A stretch of DNA of 64,000 bases. It comes from Fortiea sp. LEGE XX443. GTDB taxonomy: Bacteria; Cyanobacteriota; Cyanobacteriia; Cyanobacteriales; Nostocaceae. The notes under the pieces were generated by a model. The model did no database searches, was not told the DNA's origin, and was given only the letters and a program-made list of their open reading frames with translations. The position numbers were made by a program, and so were the translations under genes. Positions 54,442-63,594 of this stretch are shown piece by piece; within the stretch, counting starts at the first letter, position 1, and the number at the start of each line of letters is the position of its first letter. The DNA lies in the NCBI RefSeq assembly GCF_015206815.1, contig NZ_JADEXZ010000004.1:62001-126000 (forward strand). The letters run 5' to 3'.

Positions 54442-55380
54442 TTAGCTTTTGGGATTAACTAGACGTTCGTCTAACCAAGCTAAAGCTGCACCAGCCGTTT
54501 CCGCCAAGATACTAATTAAACGATATGAGGTGATCGCACTAATCACCACAGCCGAGGGAAAGCGATCCTGTAAAAGTGCGATCGCTGTTGCTTCAAATAC
54601 ACCTAATCCCCCTGGCGCACCTGGAACCACAAGCCCCAGCAACCAAGCAAAACTAAACGCCCCGATTAACAAAGGAATTTGGCTAATATTTACAGAACTG
54701 AAGGCAAACATAGTTAAGATAAATCCCAAACTCCGTAGTCCTAAAAATCCTAATTCTCCTAATAAAGGACGTAAGGGATAGTGTTCAAGATTTACAGCCA
54801 CTTTTGACTGAGTATTATTGGCAGATTTTTTATTCTTCAACCTGTACAATAGGCTAATTACTAAGTTTAAAAACCGAGGATGTACGCCACAAAGTATCAC
54901 AACCAAAATCAGCAATTGCAATATTTGTAGGGCTAAATTAGTTTGAGTCGTAGCAAATTGCCCACCAAATACAACAACAATCATTAAAGCTGCTGCGGCC
55001 ATCAGTAGCGGTTCTAGCAGCACACTTAAGGTAGCTGCACCAGGAGAGACATTAGCATTTTTCGTGGCAACAATTCGCCCATAGTAATGCCAAACATTCC
55101 CTGGCAGATACTTAGCGATGTTAGTTTTTAAGTAGACTTGAATGAATTGTGCAGATGGTACAGGTTGATTTAAATCGCGCAAAACCCAAGTCCAGATCCA
55201 GCCAGCCCAAGTATGTGCTAATAGAGTTACGCCTGTTGCGATCGCTAAAATTGCCCATCCTGCTGCATCAATTTTGATAGCTATAACCTCAAGCCAGTGA
55301 TCTTTCAGGGCTTTACCTAAAAAAAACAGTGTCCCGCCCAAAATTAACCAGCGTAAAAATTGCTTCATCACTTTGGTCAT
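54442..55380 (-). CDS. Lysylphosphatidylglycerol synthase-like integral membrane protein (UPF0104)
   Basis: 312 residues, about eight membrane helices. KYLPGNVWHYYGRI and the VPGAPGGLGVFEATAIALL loop are hallmarks of the UPF0104/flippase-like family. It lacks the cytosolic aminoacyl-transferase domain of MprF, so it is probably a lipid flippase or a transport-type protein. Lies 75 bases upstream of menB on the same strand, perhaps co-transcribed. Confidence 0.88.
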   Translation of the reverse strand: MTKVMKQFLRWLILGGTLFFLGKALKDHWLEVIAIKIDAAGWAILAIATGVTLLAHTWAGWIWTWVLRDLNQPVPSAQFIQVYLKTNIAKYLPGNVWHYYGRIVATKNANVSPGAATLSVLLEPLLMAAAALMIVVVFGGQFATTQTNLALQILQLLILVVILCGVHPRFLNLVISLLYRLKNKKSANNTQSKVAVNLEHYPLRPLLGELGFLGLRSLGFILTMFAFSSVNISQIPLLIGAFSFAWLLGLVVPGAPGGLGVFEATAIALLQDRFPSAVVISAITSYRLISILAETAGAALAWLDERLVNPKS

Positions 55381-55905
55381 TTATCTAGCTCAAGCACTAA
55401 GGGCTGAATATCTCAAATCTCATGTTACATCAGTTACATTCCAAAACCTTTGAAAAAGTACTCTTTCGGTTTGAGAGATTTTAAGTATTTTTTTTAACAA
55501 TTTATTATAAAAACACTGAGATTGTTCTTTTTTGATATATTGATTTTTGTTCAATTAGCTTTGTTTTGTATTGCTGCTCATATATGATTTTTTTAATTTT
55601 AATATCCCCCTAAAAGGGGAATTATTTGTTATTTATTTTATTTTCTAACTAGAAACTTCATTTATCAGAATTTTCAATAAACAACAGACTTTAAAAATTT
55701 GTTCTTATCTCTCCCCAGTTAGATAAAATCGGTGAATATTCAGGCAATATAATGCGACTCAAGCCAGATGTTAAATGCATTTATAGTTATTAATGTTAAG
55801 AAGTTGTTGGTCTAAATAATAGTCAACTAAAACAAGAATTTAGCTTGCTTATCTAAATAATATTATGAGCAAAAAAACTTGTTCATGGTTGAAAAGGAGG
55901 CATTG
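55381..55905. other. AT-rich promoter region of the lipoprotein genes
   Basis: No gene. TCCCCCTAAAAGGGGA (55605-55620) is a small hairpin in an otherwise AT-rich context. AAAAGGAGG (55892-55900) is the ribosome site of the next gene. Confidence 0.5.
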
Positions 55906-56466
55906 ATGAAAAACTTAACAGCTTTATTGAAAAAACTAAGGCTGCGCCAAATTATAACTGTATTTTTGGCAGGTCTATTGTTGATAGTTAGTACTGCTTG
56001 TACTCCTGGAAATGCTCAAGGTGCAAATCCCAAAAATCCTGCTGTGCAAGCTGGTGGTGCAAACAATCCTTATAAGAACGGAGGCGATAAATATACTAAT
56101 TATCGGATGTCCACCGATCCAAAAGTAAACAATACAGATTCTAGAAAGTTACGCGATCAAGCTTACCTACCTTCTATCTCACTAATAGCCACAAATCCAG
56201 AATCAGAAATACTCTATCCTGGCGCAGAGACACCTACAGGCAGATTAGAAAAAGAAAAAGAATTGCCACTAATTACAAAGAAAAACTTCCAACAGCCTGA
56301 ACCCGGTAATTTGATTCAAAACGAACCAGATTTAGGAACTCGTGTGCAAGAACGGCTTGAGACTGTAAAGGAACAATTTGAAGATGCTTCTAGCTTTGTA
56401 CAAGATAAAGCAGATGAAGCAAGTGCTAGACCAGAATTACAAAAAAATCCGGCAGTAGGTAGATAG
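55906..56466 (+). CDS. Lipoprotein, conserved in cyanobacteria
   Basis: 186 residues from ATG 55906, with AAAAGGAGG 5 bases upstream. N-terminus LRLRQIITVFLAGLLLIVSTACTPG has a lipobox (VSTAC) with modified Cys30 or so. The rest is low complexity and charged, ending in an amphipathic part (GTRVQERLETVKEQFEDASSFVQDKADEA). It shares architecture and N-terminal sequence with the next gene, suggesting duplication. No function known. Confidence 0.8.
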   Translation: MKNLTALLKKLRLRQIITVFLAGLLLIVSTACTPGNAQGANPKNPAVQAGGANNPYKNGGDKYTNYRMSTDPKVNNTDSRKLRDQAYLPSISLIATNPESEILYPGAETPTGRLEKEKELPLITKKNFQQPEPGNLIQNEPDLGTRVQERLETVKEQFEDASSFVQDKADEASARPELQKNPAVGR

Positions 56467-56564
56467 AATTTTTGATTTGTTATGAGACGGGAGATTAAAA
56501 ACTTATCTCAAATTTTATCTCCATCAATTTTGAACTTAGTTATGCAAAATCAAGGAGTAACACG

Positions 56565-57167
56565 ATGAAAAGAGTAATTGATTGGGTAAAAAACATTCGT
56601 CTTCTGAAAGTTTTAAGCGTTTTCTTGGCTGGGATGTTTCTTATCCTGACACAAGCTTGTAACAGACCTACTGTTGCAGGTCAACCACCACAGCCAAGCG
56701 CTCAACCACCAAATACTGAACGCTACGACCCCACCAAAGCCTACAATCTCAACACTCCTGAAGGCGGGATGAATAACTTTAGTGATGTAGATCCTAGAGC
56801 AAAAACATTTGAAAAATCTGCGAGAAGCAGAGCCGAAGATTTGAGTAGAAACGCTCAAAGAAACGTTGAAGAAAAGGGCATTGACAGTCCAGAGCAATAT
56901 GCCCGTAATTATCGCCAAGGTACACCCTTGGGTGAAAGGGTAAAAAACCTAGGTGAAGATATTGGTAGTTCTGCTCAAGAAACAGTAGAAGGCGTAGTTA
57001 AAGGCACTCAGCGCGGTTTGGAAAACATCAAGGAAAACACAGGGAATACTACTCAGGGCTTGACAAAAAATGTCCAACGTGCAGGTGAAGATACTGCTAA
57101 AAGCATTCAACGACGAGCTGAAGATACAGGCGATTCCGTAAATCGTACACTCCGCAATATTGACTAA
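56565..57167 (+). CDS. Lipoprotein with amphipathic repeats
   Basis: 200 residues. N-terminus RLLKVLSVFLAGMFLILTQACNRP has a lipobox (LTQAC). After a proline-rich linker the C-terminal ~110 residues are repeated 11-residue-like amphipathic helices (EKSARSRAEDLSRNAQRNVEEKG, GEDIGSSAQETVEGVVKGTQRGLENI), of the kind seen in LEA-like and apolipoprotein-like proteins, so an envelope or desiccation role is possible. AAGGAG precedes the start. A terminator follows at 57201. Confidence 0.8.
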   Translation: MKRVIDWVKNIRLLKVLSVFLAGMFLILTQACNRPTVAGQPPQPSAQPPNTERYDPTKAYNLNTPEGGMNNFSDVDPRAKTFEKSARSRAEDLSRNAQRNVEEKGIDSPEQYARNYRQGTPLGERVKNLGEDIGSSAQETVEGVVKGTQRGLENIKENTGNTTQGLTKNVQRAGEDTAKSIQRRAEDTGDSVNRTLRNID

Positions 57168-57200
57168 AATCTAGTTAATTTAGAGTAAAGTACAGAATCT

Positions 57201-57243
57201 AGGAGCCAGAATAAATTCTAAATTCTGGCTCCTGGATTTTTTT
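57201..57243 (+). terminator. Terminator of the lipoprotein genes
   Basis: AGGAGCCAGAAT/ATTCTGGCTCCT 12-bp stem with a 9-base loop, followed by a run of T. It also abuts the stop codon of larC on the other strand. Confidence 0.9.
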
Positions 57244-58507
57244 ATGAATACCAACTCTGAAGAGCTAACCTTTGAATTTCGCGCCAAGGCAGATTGTGTT
57301 TTCGCGCTAATTCGGCACAGTCTTCATATTCTGGCTGTACATTGATAATGGATTTCGCTTGTGATTCTCCTTGCCATGCAACTTTGACACGCACCTTGCC
57401 ATATTTTATTTCCACATGTTGAATTTCCCGTTGTAAGATGGCGCGTTGCTGGGTAGTGCGACGAATGCCTAAGGTAGTGGTTTCGCTAAATAAAACTGCT
57501 TCACAGTTGAGTAAATTGTCTGGATGACAGATGACTGTTAATAAAATACCCGGACGAGACTTTTTCATACCTATTGGTTGGGTAAAGACATCCACAGCAC
57601 CAGCGGCAAATAACGCTTCAAATACATAGCCAACTGCCTGGGGATTTAAGTCATCAATTTGAGTTTCGAGTACTGATATTGTTTCTATAATCGGGCTGGT
57701 TTCTTGAGAATTTGCGACATCTGCCTGTAGGCTGGTGCTTTCACCCAGCCATAGGCGTAGTATATTGGGAATAGGAAGATTCATAGTTCCCGCTCCCAAT
57801 CCCACTTGTTTAATTGTCATCGATGGCGGTGTACCAAATCCTTGGACTAATGTAGTGGCGATCGCTGCTCCTGTTGGTGTCACCAGTTCCTTTTCAATGC
57901 CGTTACTATAAACTGGACAACCCCTCATTTCCCATAATTTCAATACTGCTGGCACTGGTACTGCCATTTGACCGTGTGCAGCCCGCACCGTACCACCTCC
58001 TGTTGGAAATGCCGAGCAATATAATAAGGGAAATCCTGCGCGATCGCTATCAATTCCTAACCAATCTAGCCCCAAACAAGTACCAACAATATCCACAATC
58101 GCATCCACAGCACCCACTTCATGGAAGTGTACTTTTTCTGGTGCAATTCCATGCACAGCGCCTTCTGCTACTGCTAATTGTCGGAATACTGCTAAACTCC
58201 AAGCTTCTGCTCGTGATGGCAATCCTGCCTGAAGAATCATTTGCTCAATTACTGGCAAATGGCGGCCATGATGGTGATCATGTTCGTGGTCATGGAGATG
58301 ATGCTCTACTAAATTCACATGCAGCTTAGTTGCCTGTTGACCATTTTTCTGCACAAATTCTGCCCTTAAATGGTACTCTTGGGCAATTCCTAAGCCATTC
58401 AATTTTGTAGTTAAATACTCCACAGGAACACCCAGACTCACTAAGGCTCCTAGGCACATATCACCAGAAATTCCCGTTGGGCATTGAAGATAAGCTATTT
58501 TACTCAT
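57242..58507 (-). CDS. larC: Nickel insertion protein LarC
   Basis: 421 residues. LarC puts nickel into the pincer nucleotide (NPN) cofactor of lactate racemase and related enzymes. Seen: [23 protein letters not shown], a His-rich stretch ([15 protein letters not shown], about 69-83), [59 protein letters not shown]. Complete. No larA, larB or larE is adjacent, so the cofactor pathway must be split over the genome, or the protein serves another enzyme. Confidence 0.92.
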   Translation of the reverse strand: MSKIAYLQCPTGISGDMCLGALVSLGVPVEYLTTKLNGLGIAQEYHLRAEFVQKNGQQATKLHVNLVEHHLHDHEHDHHHGRHLPVIEQMILQAGLPSRAEAWSLAVFRQLAVAEGAVHGIAPEKVHFHEVGAVDAIVDIVGTCLGLDWLGIDSDRAGFPLLYCSAFPTGGGTVRAAHGQMAVPVPAVLKLWEMRGCPVYSNGIEKELVTPTGAAIATTLVQGFGTPPSMTIKQVGLGAGTMNLPIPNILRLWLGESTSLQADVANSQETSPIIETISVLETQIDDLNPQAVGYVFEALFAAGAVDVFTQPIGMKKSRPGILLTVICHPDNLLNCEAVLFSETTTLGIRRTTQQRAILQREIQHVEIKYGKVRVKVAWQGESQAKSIINVQPEYEDCAELARKHNLPWREIQRLALQSWYS

Positions 58508-58599
58508 ATGGGTTAGTTAATGGTCAATGGTCAACAGTCCATAGTTATTTTCCCCCTTACTCCCTGCCCCCTGCTCCATTTCTCCAAATACCGTGTTCT
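58508..58599. repeat. Heptamer repeats upstream of the Sua5-like gene
   Basis: Units tggtcaa, cagtcca, tagttat at about 58515-58545, then pyrimidine-rich ctccctg/ccccctg units. Same families as elsewhere in the window. Confidence 0.65.
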
Positions 58600-59259
58600 A
58601 TGGCAAAAATTCTCACAGTGCATCCGGACAATCCCCAAAGCCGCCGAATAGAGGAAATAAAGTCAGCGCTCTCTAATGGCGCGGTCATGCTTTACCCTAC
58701 TGATACGGTCTATGCGATCGGTTGTGATTTAAATGCCAAGTCAGCGGTGGAACGAGTGAGGCAAATTAAGCAGTTAGCAAATGATAAACCATTAACATTT
58801 TTGTGTCCTTCATTGTCAAATGTAGCGACTTATGCGTTTGTCAGCGATACAGCTTATCGGTTAATGAAGCGTCTTATCCCAGGCCCTTACACGTTTTTGC
58901 TACCCGCTACTAAGTTAGTACCGCGACTAGTGCAGAATCCCAAGCGGAAAACTACAGGTATTCGCGTACCAGATCATGCCGTATGCCTAGCTTTGCTAGA
59001 AGCTTTAGGAAACCCGATTATTTCTACTTCGGCACATTTGCCGCCTAACGAGGCCGATGATGGGCAATTTGTACTAGATGCTGAACTTAGGCTATCACGA
59101 GTAGAGCTATTTGATTATCTGGATAACTTAGTAGATATGATTATAGATACTGGAGAAGAACCAACCTATGAAGTATCGACAATTTTAGACTTGACGGGAG
59201 ACAAACCAATGATTATGAGACGAGGCTTAGGTTGGGAAGCAGTAGAGGCCTGGGTATAA
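58600..59259 (+). CDS. L-threonylcarbamoyladenylate synthase (TsaC/Sua5-like)
   Basis: 219 residues from MAKILTVHPDN (ATG 58600); the frame opens earlier, but the upstream part is repeat sequence. YrdC fold: GAVMLYPTDTVYAIGCDLNAKSAVERV, KQLANDKPLTFLCPSLSN, IPGPYTFLLPATKLVPRL, KTTGIRVPDHAVCLALLEALGNPIISTSA. Makes threonylcarbamoyl-AMP for t6A37 tRNA. It lacks the extra domain of long Sua5, so it is TsaC-like. Confidence 0.9.
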   Translation: MAKILTVHPDNPQSRRIEEIKSALSNGAVMLYPTDTVYAIGCDLNAKSAVERVRQIKQLANDKPLTFLCPSLSNVATYAFVSDTAYRLMKRLIPGPYTFLLPATKLVPRLVQNPKRKTTGIRVPDHAVCLALLEALGNPIISTSAHLPPNEADDGQFVLDAELRLSRVELFDYLDNLVDMIIDTGEEPTYEVSTILDLTGDKPMIMRRGLGWEAVEAWV

Positions 59260-59630
59260 ACACTATACTTCACAAGCTGAAATCTTGGTTTCGGAAATAT
59301 GTAATAAAAACGCTCCAGTTTTGTGATTGTCATATTTACAATAGCTGGGAGTAGGTAGTCAGGATAGGAGTAAAAGTTTATCCAGCAAGCATTTTAACCA
59401 GTTGTGGGCGTGATTAATCTATATGTGCCGCCCTCATTATGGTTACGGATAAAAAAAGCGACACATTACTTTCACTGTAACTTTTTTAAATTTTCTACAG
59501 TCATATACATGAGCAGTGCTGGCAATGAATCTTGTATGGATGAATACTTAATAACTTTCCAGACAAGACCGTTTTCAGATGCTATCTTTGCGTTGTAGTT
59601 ACGGTGCTATACCCTACCCTAGGAAAATTC
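59260..59630. other. Spacer before the HetZ-related gene
   Basis: No gene. A 64-codon frame at 59404 was rejected. AGGA (59621-59624) is the likely ribosome site of the next gene. Confidence 0.4.
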
Positions 59631-60848
59631 ATGAAAGCTAACCTTGTAAATCTACCAACTTCCACACCCAATTTTGTTGTAAGCAATGTTGCTATTGAAG
59701 AATTTCCCGCTACAGATACGTTGATGCAACTGCTGTGTCAGGAAATACAAGCGCAAGCTAAAGCTGGTTCTGGATGTATACAAGCTGTAGCCCAACGCAT
59801 AGCTAAAGAAGTAAAACGGATTTGTGATAAAAGTTCCCGCATCCAAACATCTGGAGAGATTCAATCTTGGCAGCTAACTTTAGCAAAACATCGTCTGCAC
59901 AAGTGTCTGCATTACTACCAACTTGGTTCCCGACGAGGACGGGTAGAGTTACACAGTAGTTTAGGTGCGATGGTTTATCGCCATGTTACACCATCCGGGG
60001 CAGAGTACGGATTTGAAGCTCGTTACAACCTAATTGAAGATTTTCTGCAAGCTTTTTATATTGAGGCGATTAAAGCTTTCCGCCGGGAAAATGAATTAGC
60101 TGAAGATTACCAGCCCAGAACTCAGCTGCAATTAGCTGAATATATGGCATTTACAGAACAGTATGCCAAACGTCGCATCAATTTACCTGGTGGGAATAAT
60201 CAACAATTGATTATCTTACGCGCTCAAGGTTTTGCCCGTCGTCAACCCCAAGAAACGGCTGTAGATATTGAAATGGCGGTAGATTCTGCTAAGAGTGAAG
60301 AAGCAGAATCTTACCAACGTAACCCTGCGGTGCAGCAAATCCGCTCTAAAATGATTGCTCAAGGTAATGTTGATTTATCGGAAGAGTCAGAACGCGATCG
60401 CGTCATCTCGGAATTAGTAAAATATTTAGAATCTCAAGGTCAATCTGACTGTATCGATTACCTCAGTCTGAAACTCCAAGACCTCTCTGCGCCCGAAATT
60501 GACCAAATTCTTGGTTTAACTAGCCGTCAGCGCGATTATTTGCAACAGCGCTTCAAATATCATGTGGAAAAGTTCGCCAAGCATCACCAATGGCAATTAG
60601 TTCATCAATGGTTAGGTGCAGGTTTAGAGCAAAAATTAGGTTTGTCCTCCCAGCAGTGGGAAACCTTTGTTAAGGTACTTTCTCCTCAGCAGCAGGAAAT
60701 TTTGCAGTTAAAAGCAGCAAGAAATAGTGATCAGGCGATCGCTAAGGCTTTAAAATGCACTCCTAAACAATTACAAAAACGCTGGACTCAATTACTAGAG
60801 ATCGCTTGGGAAATTCGCAACGGTAATACTGAAGTGCAAACGGGTTGA
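59631..60848 (+). CDS. HetZ-related protein, putative DNA-binding regulator
   Basis: 405 residues from MKANLVNLPTST (ATG 59631, AGGA six bases ahead). An extra 9 codons are open upstream. The order of segments, including LHKCLHYYQLGSRRGRVELHSSLGAMVYRHV, FEARYNLIEDFLQAFYIEAIKAFRREN, then LSAPEIDQILGLTSRQRDYLQQRFKYHVEKF and a C-terminal SDQAIAKALKCTPKQLQKRWTQLL, resembles the HetZ family of heterocyst-differentiation regulators. The last part looks like a sigma-type helix-turn-helix. It stands alone, without a patU gene. Name given by resemblance from memory, not by search. Confidence 0.55.
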   Translation: MKANLVNLPTSTPNFVVSNVAIEEFPATDTLMQLLCQEIQAQAKAGSGCIQAVAQRIAKEVKRICDKSSRIQTSGEIQSWQLTLAKHRLHKCLHYYQLGSRRGRVELHSSLGAMVYRHVTPSGAEYGFEARYNLIEDFLQAFYIEAIKAFRRENELAEDYQPRTQLQLAEYMAFTEQYAKRRINLPGGNNQQLIILRAQGFARRQPQETAVDIEMAVDSAKSEEAESYQRNPAVQQIRSKMIAQGNVDLSEESERDRVISELVKYLESQGQSDCIDYLSLKLQDLSAPEIDQILGLTSRQRDYLQQRFKYHVEKFAKHHQWQLVHQWLGAGLEQKLGLSSQQWETFVKVLSPQQQEILQLKAARNSDQAIAKALKCTPKQLQKRWTQLLEIAWEIRNGNTEVQTG

Positions 60849-61208
60849 GTTGAAACGCAGAGTGTTGCTGAGAGAAGTTGCGGTGCGGAGGTTCCTTTTG
60901 TGGAGTAAACTTCTCCTAATCGGAGACGCTACGCAAATGGTGAGTAAACGCAACGGTACGCGGAGTTTTTGTTCATCTAAATTTATTGGCGTTGATCTGT
61001 CTTGAAAAGTTTTACGCCGGGAAACCCGGAGTTTCGCAAACTTTTCGCTGCGTGCATCGGTGGTTAAATTTGCCTTTAGTTTTTAGTACATAAGTACCAA
61101 AATATCCGACTTATTTCAGGTTTAAAAATTCATATTAAGTAACTGTCTATATGTCCCTGCTTCCATGAAATTCTAGAATAGATAGGAAGTTTGGTGGAGG
61201 ACTTGAGA
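60849..61208. other. Spacer with a nested inverted repeat
   Basis: No gene. GAAAAGTTT (61004-61012) and AAACTTTTC (61038-61046) enclose CCGGG-aaa-CCCGG (61017-61029), a compact double hairpin. Near 60880-60955 are small dispersed-repeat pieces (cggagacgctacgc). Confidence 0.55.
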
Positions 61209-61685
61209 ATGACGATGACTCAAGGCAAACGGGCAAATCAGGCAGGGAAAATTTTAGAAAGTAATATAGAAGCAACATTAAATGGACATAATTATTTTCA
61301 AATAGGAAATCACGTCACGAAGGAATATCTTCTAACTGCTACTTTATTATCAAAACGCTATGCAAAACAAGTTTATATCGGTGCTGGAATTTATAATACT
61401 TTGTTGAAAGTTGATTTTTATGTTATTGGCTTACCAATCATTCCAAAAGGGTTAATTATTGAATGTAAATGGCAAGAAAGTGGTGGTTCTGTAGATGAAA
61501 AGTTTCCTTATCTAAGCATGAACATTCAAGAATATTATCCAGCACCAACGATTGTTGTAATTGGTGGTGAAGGTATGCGAGAAGGTGCTATTCAATGGCT
61601 CAGACAACAAGTTACGTCAAACCATAACTTATTAGGAGTTTACAGTTTAGATAGATTTATTGCCTGGGCTAATAAAAATTTTTAA
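61209..61685 (+). CDS. PD-(D/E)XK nuclease family protein
   Basis: 158 residues from ATG 61209 (GGAGG at 61196-61200, 8 bases ahead). Core visible: Asp69 in LLKVDFYVIG and E85-C-K87 in GLIIECKWQESGGSVDEKFPYL, with Glu18/Glu21 in the first helix. This layout fits a small endonuclease such as a type II restriction enzyme. Its stop shares the bases TTAA with the stop of the Dam-type methylase gene on the opposite strand, so the two may be a restriction-modification pair. No specificity can be read from the sequence. Confidence 0.75.
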   Translation: MTMTQGKRANQAGKILESNIEATLNGHNYFQIGNHVTKEYLLTATLLSKRYAKQVYIGAGIYNTLLKVDFYVIGLPIIPKGLIIECKWQESGGSVDEKFPYLSMNIQEYYPAPTIVVIGGEGMREGAIQWLRQQVTSNHNLLGVYSLDRFIAWANKNF

Positions 61686-62515
61686 TAGGAAGTAATTAAT
61701 AATTCGCTAACTATTCCTCGCTTTTTAGTATTAGAATTAATTGAACGATTGGCAGTAATTGGATAAATCGTAAAATTGATTTGACTGTATATTTCTCTTA
61801 TAAACGCACAATCAGAATTACATACCATAACTTTTACGCCACGACTTGCTAGTTCTGCACAAACATCTCGTAAACGTTTCTGGTCTTGTTCGCCAAAAGA
61901 ATTACCATTATAGCCTGTAAAATAGCTGGTATTGCTAATAGGATGATAAGGTGGATCGCAAAAGACAAAATCCTCACTACTAGTTGCATAATTTAGTACA
62001 TTCATAAAGTCTGCTTGTTTAATCTCACACAATGAAAGAGCTTTAGATGCAGTCCTGAGTAAATCTTCTGGACAAATATTAGGGTTTTTATAACTGCCCA
62101 AAGGAACGTTAAATTTACCTTGAGAATTTACTCGATATAAACCGTTATAACAAGTTTTATTCAGATAAATTAAACGGGCAGCTTGTTCTAAATCATTCAC
62201 GCCTGGATTGGAGCGAATACTGTAATAATAATCTCGATTATGTCTAGGTTTATGATATTTTAATAAGCAGATTAAATTTTCAACTTGATCTCTTACACAG
62301 CGATAGGTAGTAATTAGTTCGGCATTAATATCACTTAAAATTGCCGTTTTTGGTTGCAAATAGAAAAAAACAGCACCACCACCTAAAAATGGTTCGTAGT
62401 AAGTCTGATAAAACTTGGGAAAATAAGGAATATATTGTTGAATTAATCTACTTTTACCTCCAGCCCATTTTAAAAATGGACGCGGACAGGTTTCAGGAAG
62501 CATTTGAATAACCAT
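61682..62515 (-). CDS. DNA adenine methyltransferase, Dam/DpnM type
   Basis: 277 residues. RPFLKWAGGKSRL (12-24) binds SAM, YEPFLGGGAVFFYL, the target-recognition region YLNKTCYNGLYRVNSQGKFNVPLGSYKNP and the catalytic DPPY (187-190) make a complete class D12 (alpha-type) N6-adenine methylase, family usually acting on GATC. HIP1 octamers contain GATC, so if active on that site it would mark this genome densely. Convergent with the nuclease gene. Confidence 0.92.
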   Translation of the reverse strand: MVIQMLPETCPRPFLKWAGGKSRLIQQYIPYFPKFYQTYYEPFLGGGAVFFYLQPKTAILSDINAELITTYRCVRDQVENLICLLKYHKPRHNRDYYYSIRSNPGVNDLEQAARLIYLNKTCYNGLYRVNSQGKFNVPLGSYKNPNICPEDLLRTASKALSLCEIKQADFMNVLNYATSSEDFVFCDPPYHPISNTSYFTGYNGNSFGEQDQKRLRDVCAELASRGVKVMVCNSDCAFIREIYSQINFTIYPITANRSINSNTKKRGIVSELLITSY

Positions 62516-62678
62516 TTACAAAGAAGTTCACTAAAATTAAGCTAATAAATATAACAGGATATAACTGACGACGCATATTCTATATTAAGTGAGTATTTTT
62601 CATCTGCATAGATTACAATTGGGTAGATAAAGCATATCAAAACAAACGTCAGTTCATAACAAGGCAGTTTAGATTTCC

Positions 62679-62885
62679 ATGTTTGACGGATTTTGGGATA
62701 ACGTTTTTCGCTACCCCCGCTACTTGATTACTATCCTCGTCGGGCTTTTGGTGAACACATTTGAGCCATTAATGCCCTTGCTAAAACGCCCAGTCACCTT
62801 AGTTGCAGTTGTCGGCTTATTACTGGGCAGTCTGGCCTTTGTGACTCTGACCCTACGCGCTATGCTAGGCTTGAGTACAATTTAA
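62679..62885 (+). CDS. DUF751 (Ycf33-like) small membrane protein
   Basis: 68 residues with two membrane helices (YLITILVGLLVNTF and VTLVAVVGLLLGSLAFVTLTLRAML). FWDNVFRYPRYLITILVG is the DUF751 signature; plastid homologue Ycf33. Position just before rbfA is usual in cyanobacteria. Role unknown. Confidence 0.88.
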   Translation: MFDGFWDNVFRYPRYLITILVGLLVNTFEPLMPLLKRPVTLVAVVGLLLGSLAFVTLTLRAMLGLSTI

Positions 62886-62956
62886 GCTGGGAAAGCTTCT
62901 GGCTATGGCTTTTGCTGTTGTTATAGCCGAAAATCTGATAGCCACTGGGTTTATAC

Positions 62957-63001
62957 TCAGCACGGGCTGAACGCCCCGCTACCGCTAACAGCACTCACCA
63001 C
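62957..63001. repeat. Dispersed palindromic repeat between DUF751 and rbfA
   Basis: cagcacgggctgaacgcccc followed by gctaccgctaacagcactca; inverse of the cobN insert in the + direction. Can fold into a stem around the GC-rich core. Confidence 0.85.
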
Positions 63002-63069
63002 TTTGTTAGAGTCCTTCCTAGATTTCAACTATTGATGTTTTATAACCTCTGTGCGGAGGCAAAGATTTT

Positions 63070-63480
63070 ATGGCTACAAATCGCCGCGTTTCCCGTGTTG
63101 CTGAATTAATCAAACGGGAAGTTAGCCAAATGTTACTCAACGGTATTAAAGATGACCGTGTGGGTTCAGGTATGGTTAGTGTCACCGATGTAGACGTTTC
63201 TGGCGATTTGCAGCACGCCAAAATTTACGTCAGTATTTATGGTACAGAGGAAGCTAAGGCAGAAACAATGGCAGGCTTAAAGTCGGCTACTGGTTATGTG
63301 CGTAGTGAACTTGGTGCTAGAGTCAGGCTGCGTCGGACACCAGAGGTGATTTTTATTGAAGACCGTTCTATAGAACGGGGTACTAAAGTATTATCGCTGT
63401 TAAACAGACTCCAGGATCAGCGATCGCCAGAAACTTCCGATATAGAAGAAGATATAGACGCAGAAGCAGGTTGGGAATAA
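63070..63480 (+). CDS. rbfA: Ribosome-binding factor A
   Basis: 136 residues. Binds the 30S subunit precursor and helps 16S 5'-end maturation. [52 protein letters not shown] and [16 protein letters not shown] are the KH-like fold. GGAGG stands 10 bases before ATG. An acidic tail ([14 protein letters not shown]) follows the fold. Confidence 0.95.
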   Translation: MATNRRVSRVAELIKREVSQMLLNGIKDDRVGSGMVSVTDVDVSGDLQHAKIYVSIYGTEEAKAETMAGLKSATGYVRSELGARVRLRRTPEVIFIEDRSIERGTKVLSLLNRLQDQRSPETSDIEEDIDAEAGWE

Positions 63481-63594
63481 CAAATTACCGTATTAGGGGC
63501 GCAAAACCGCCCCCGATTCGTGTAAATTACAAAATATAAAACCTTATACAATCTGGCAAAATTCATACCTAGCAAATAGATTTATACTCAGCAC

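Noticed and set aside
59404-59598. 64-codon gene before the HetZ-like gene
   Set aside because: No ribosome site and no conserved pattern.
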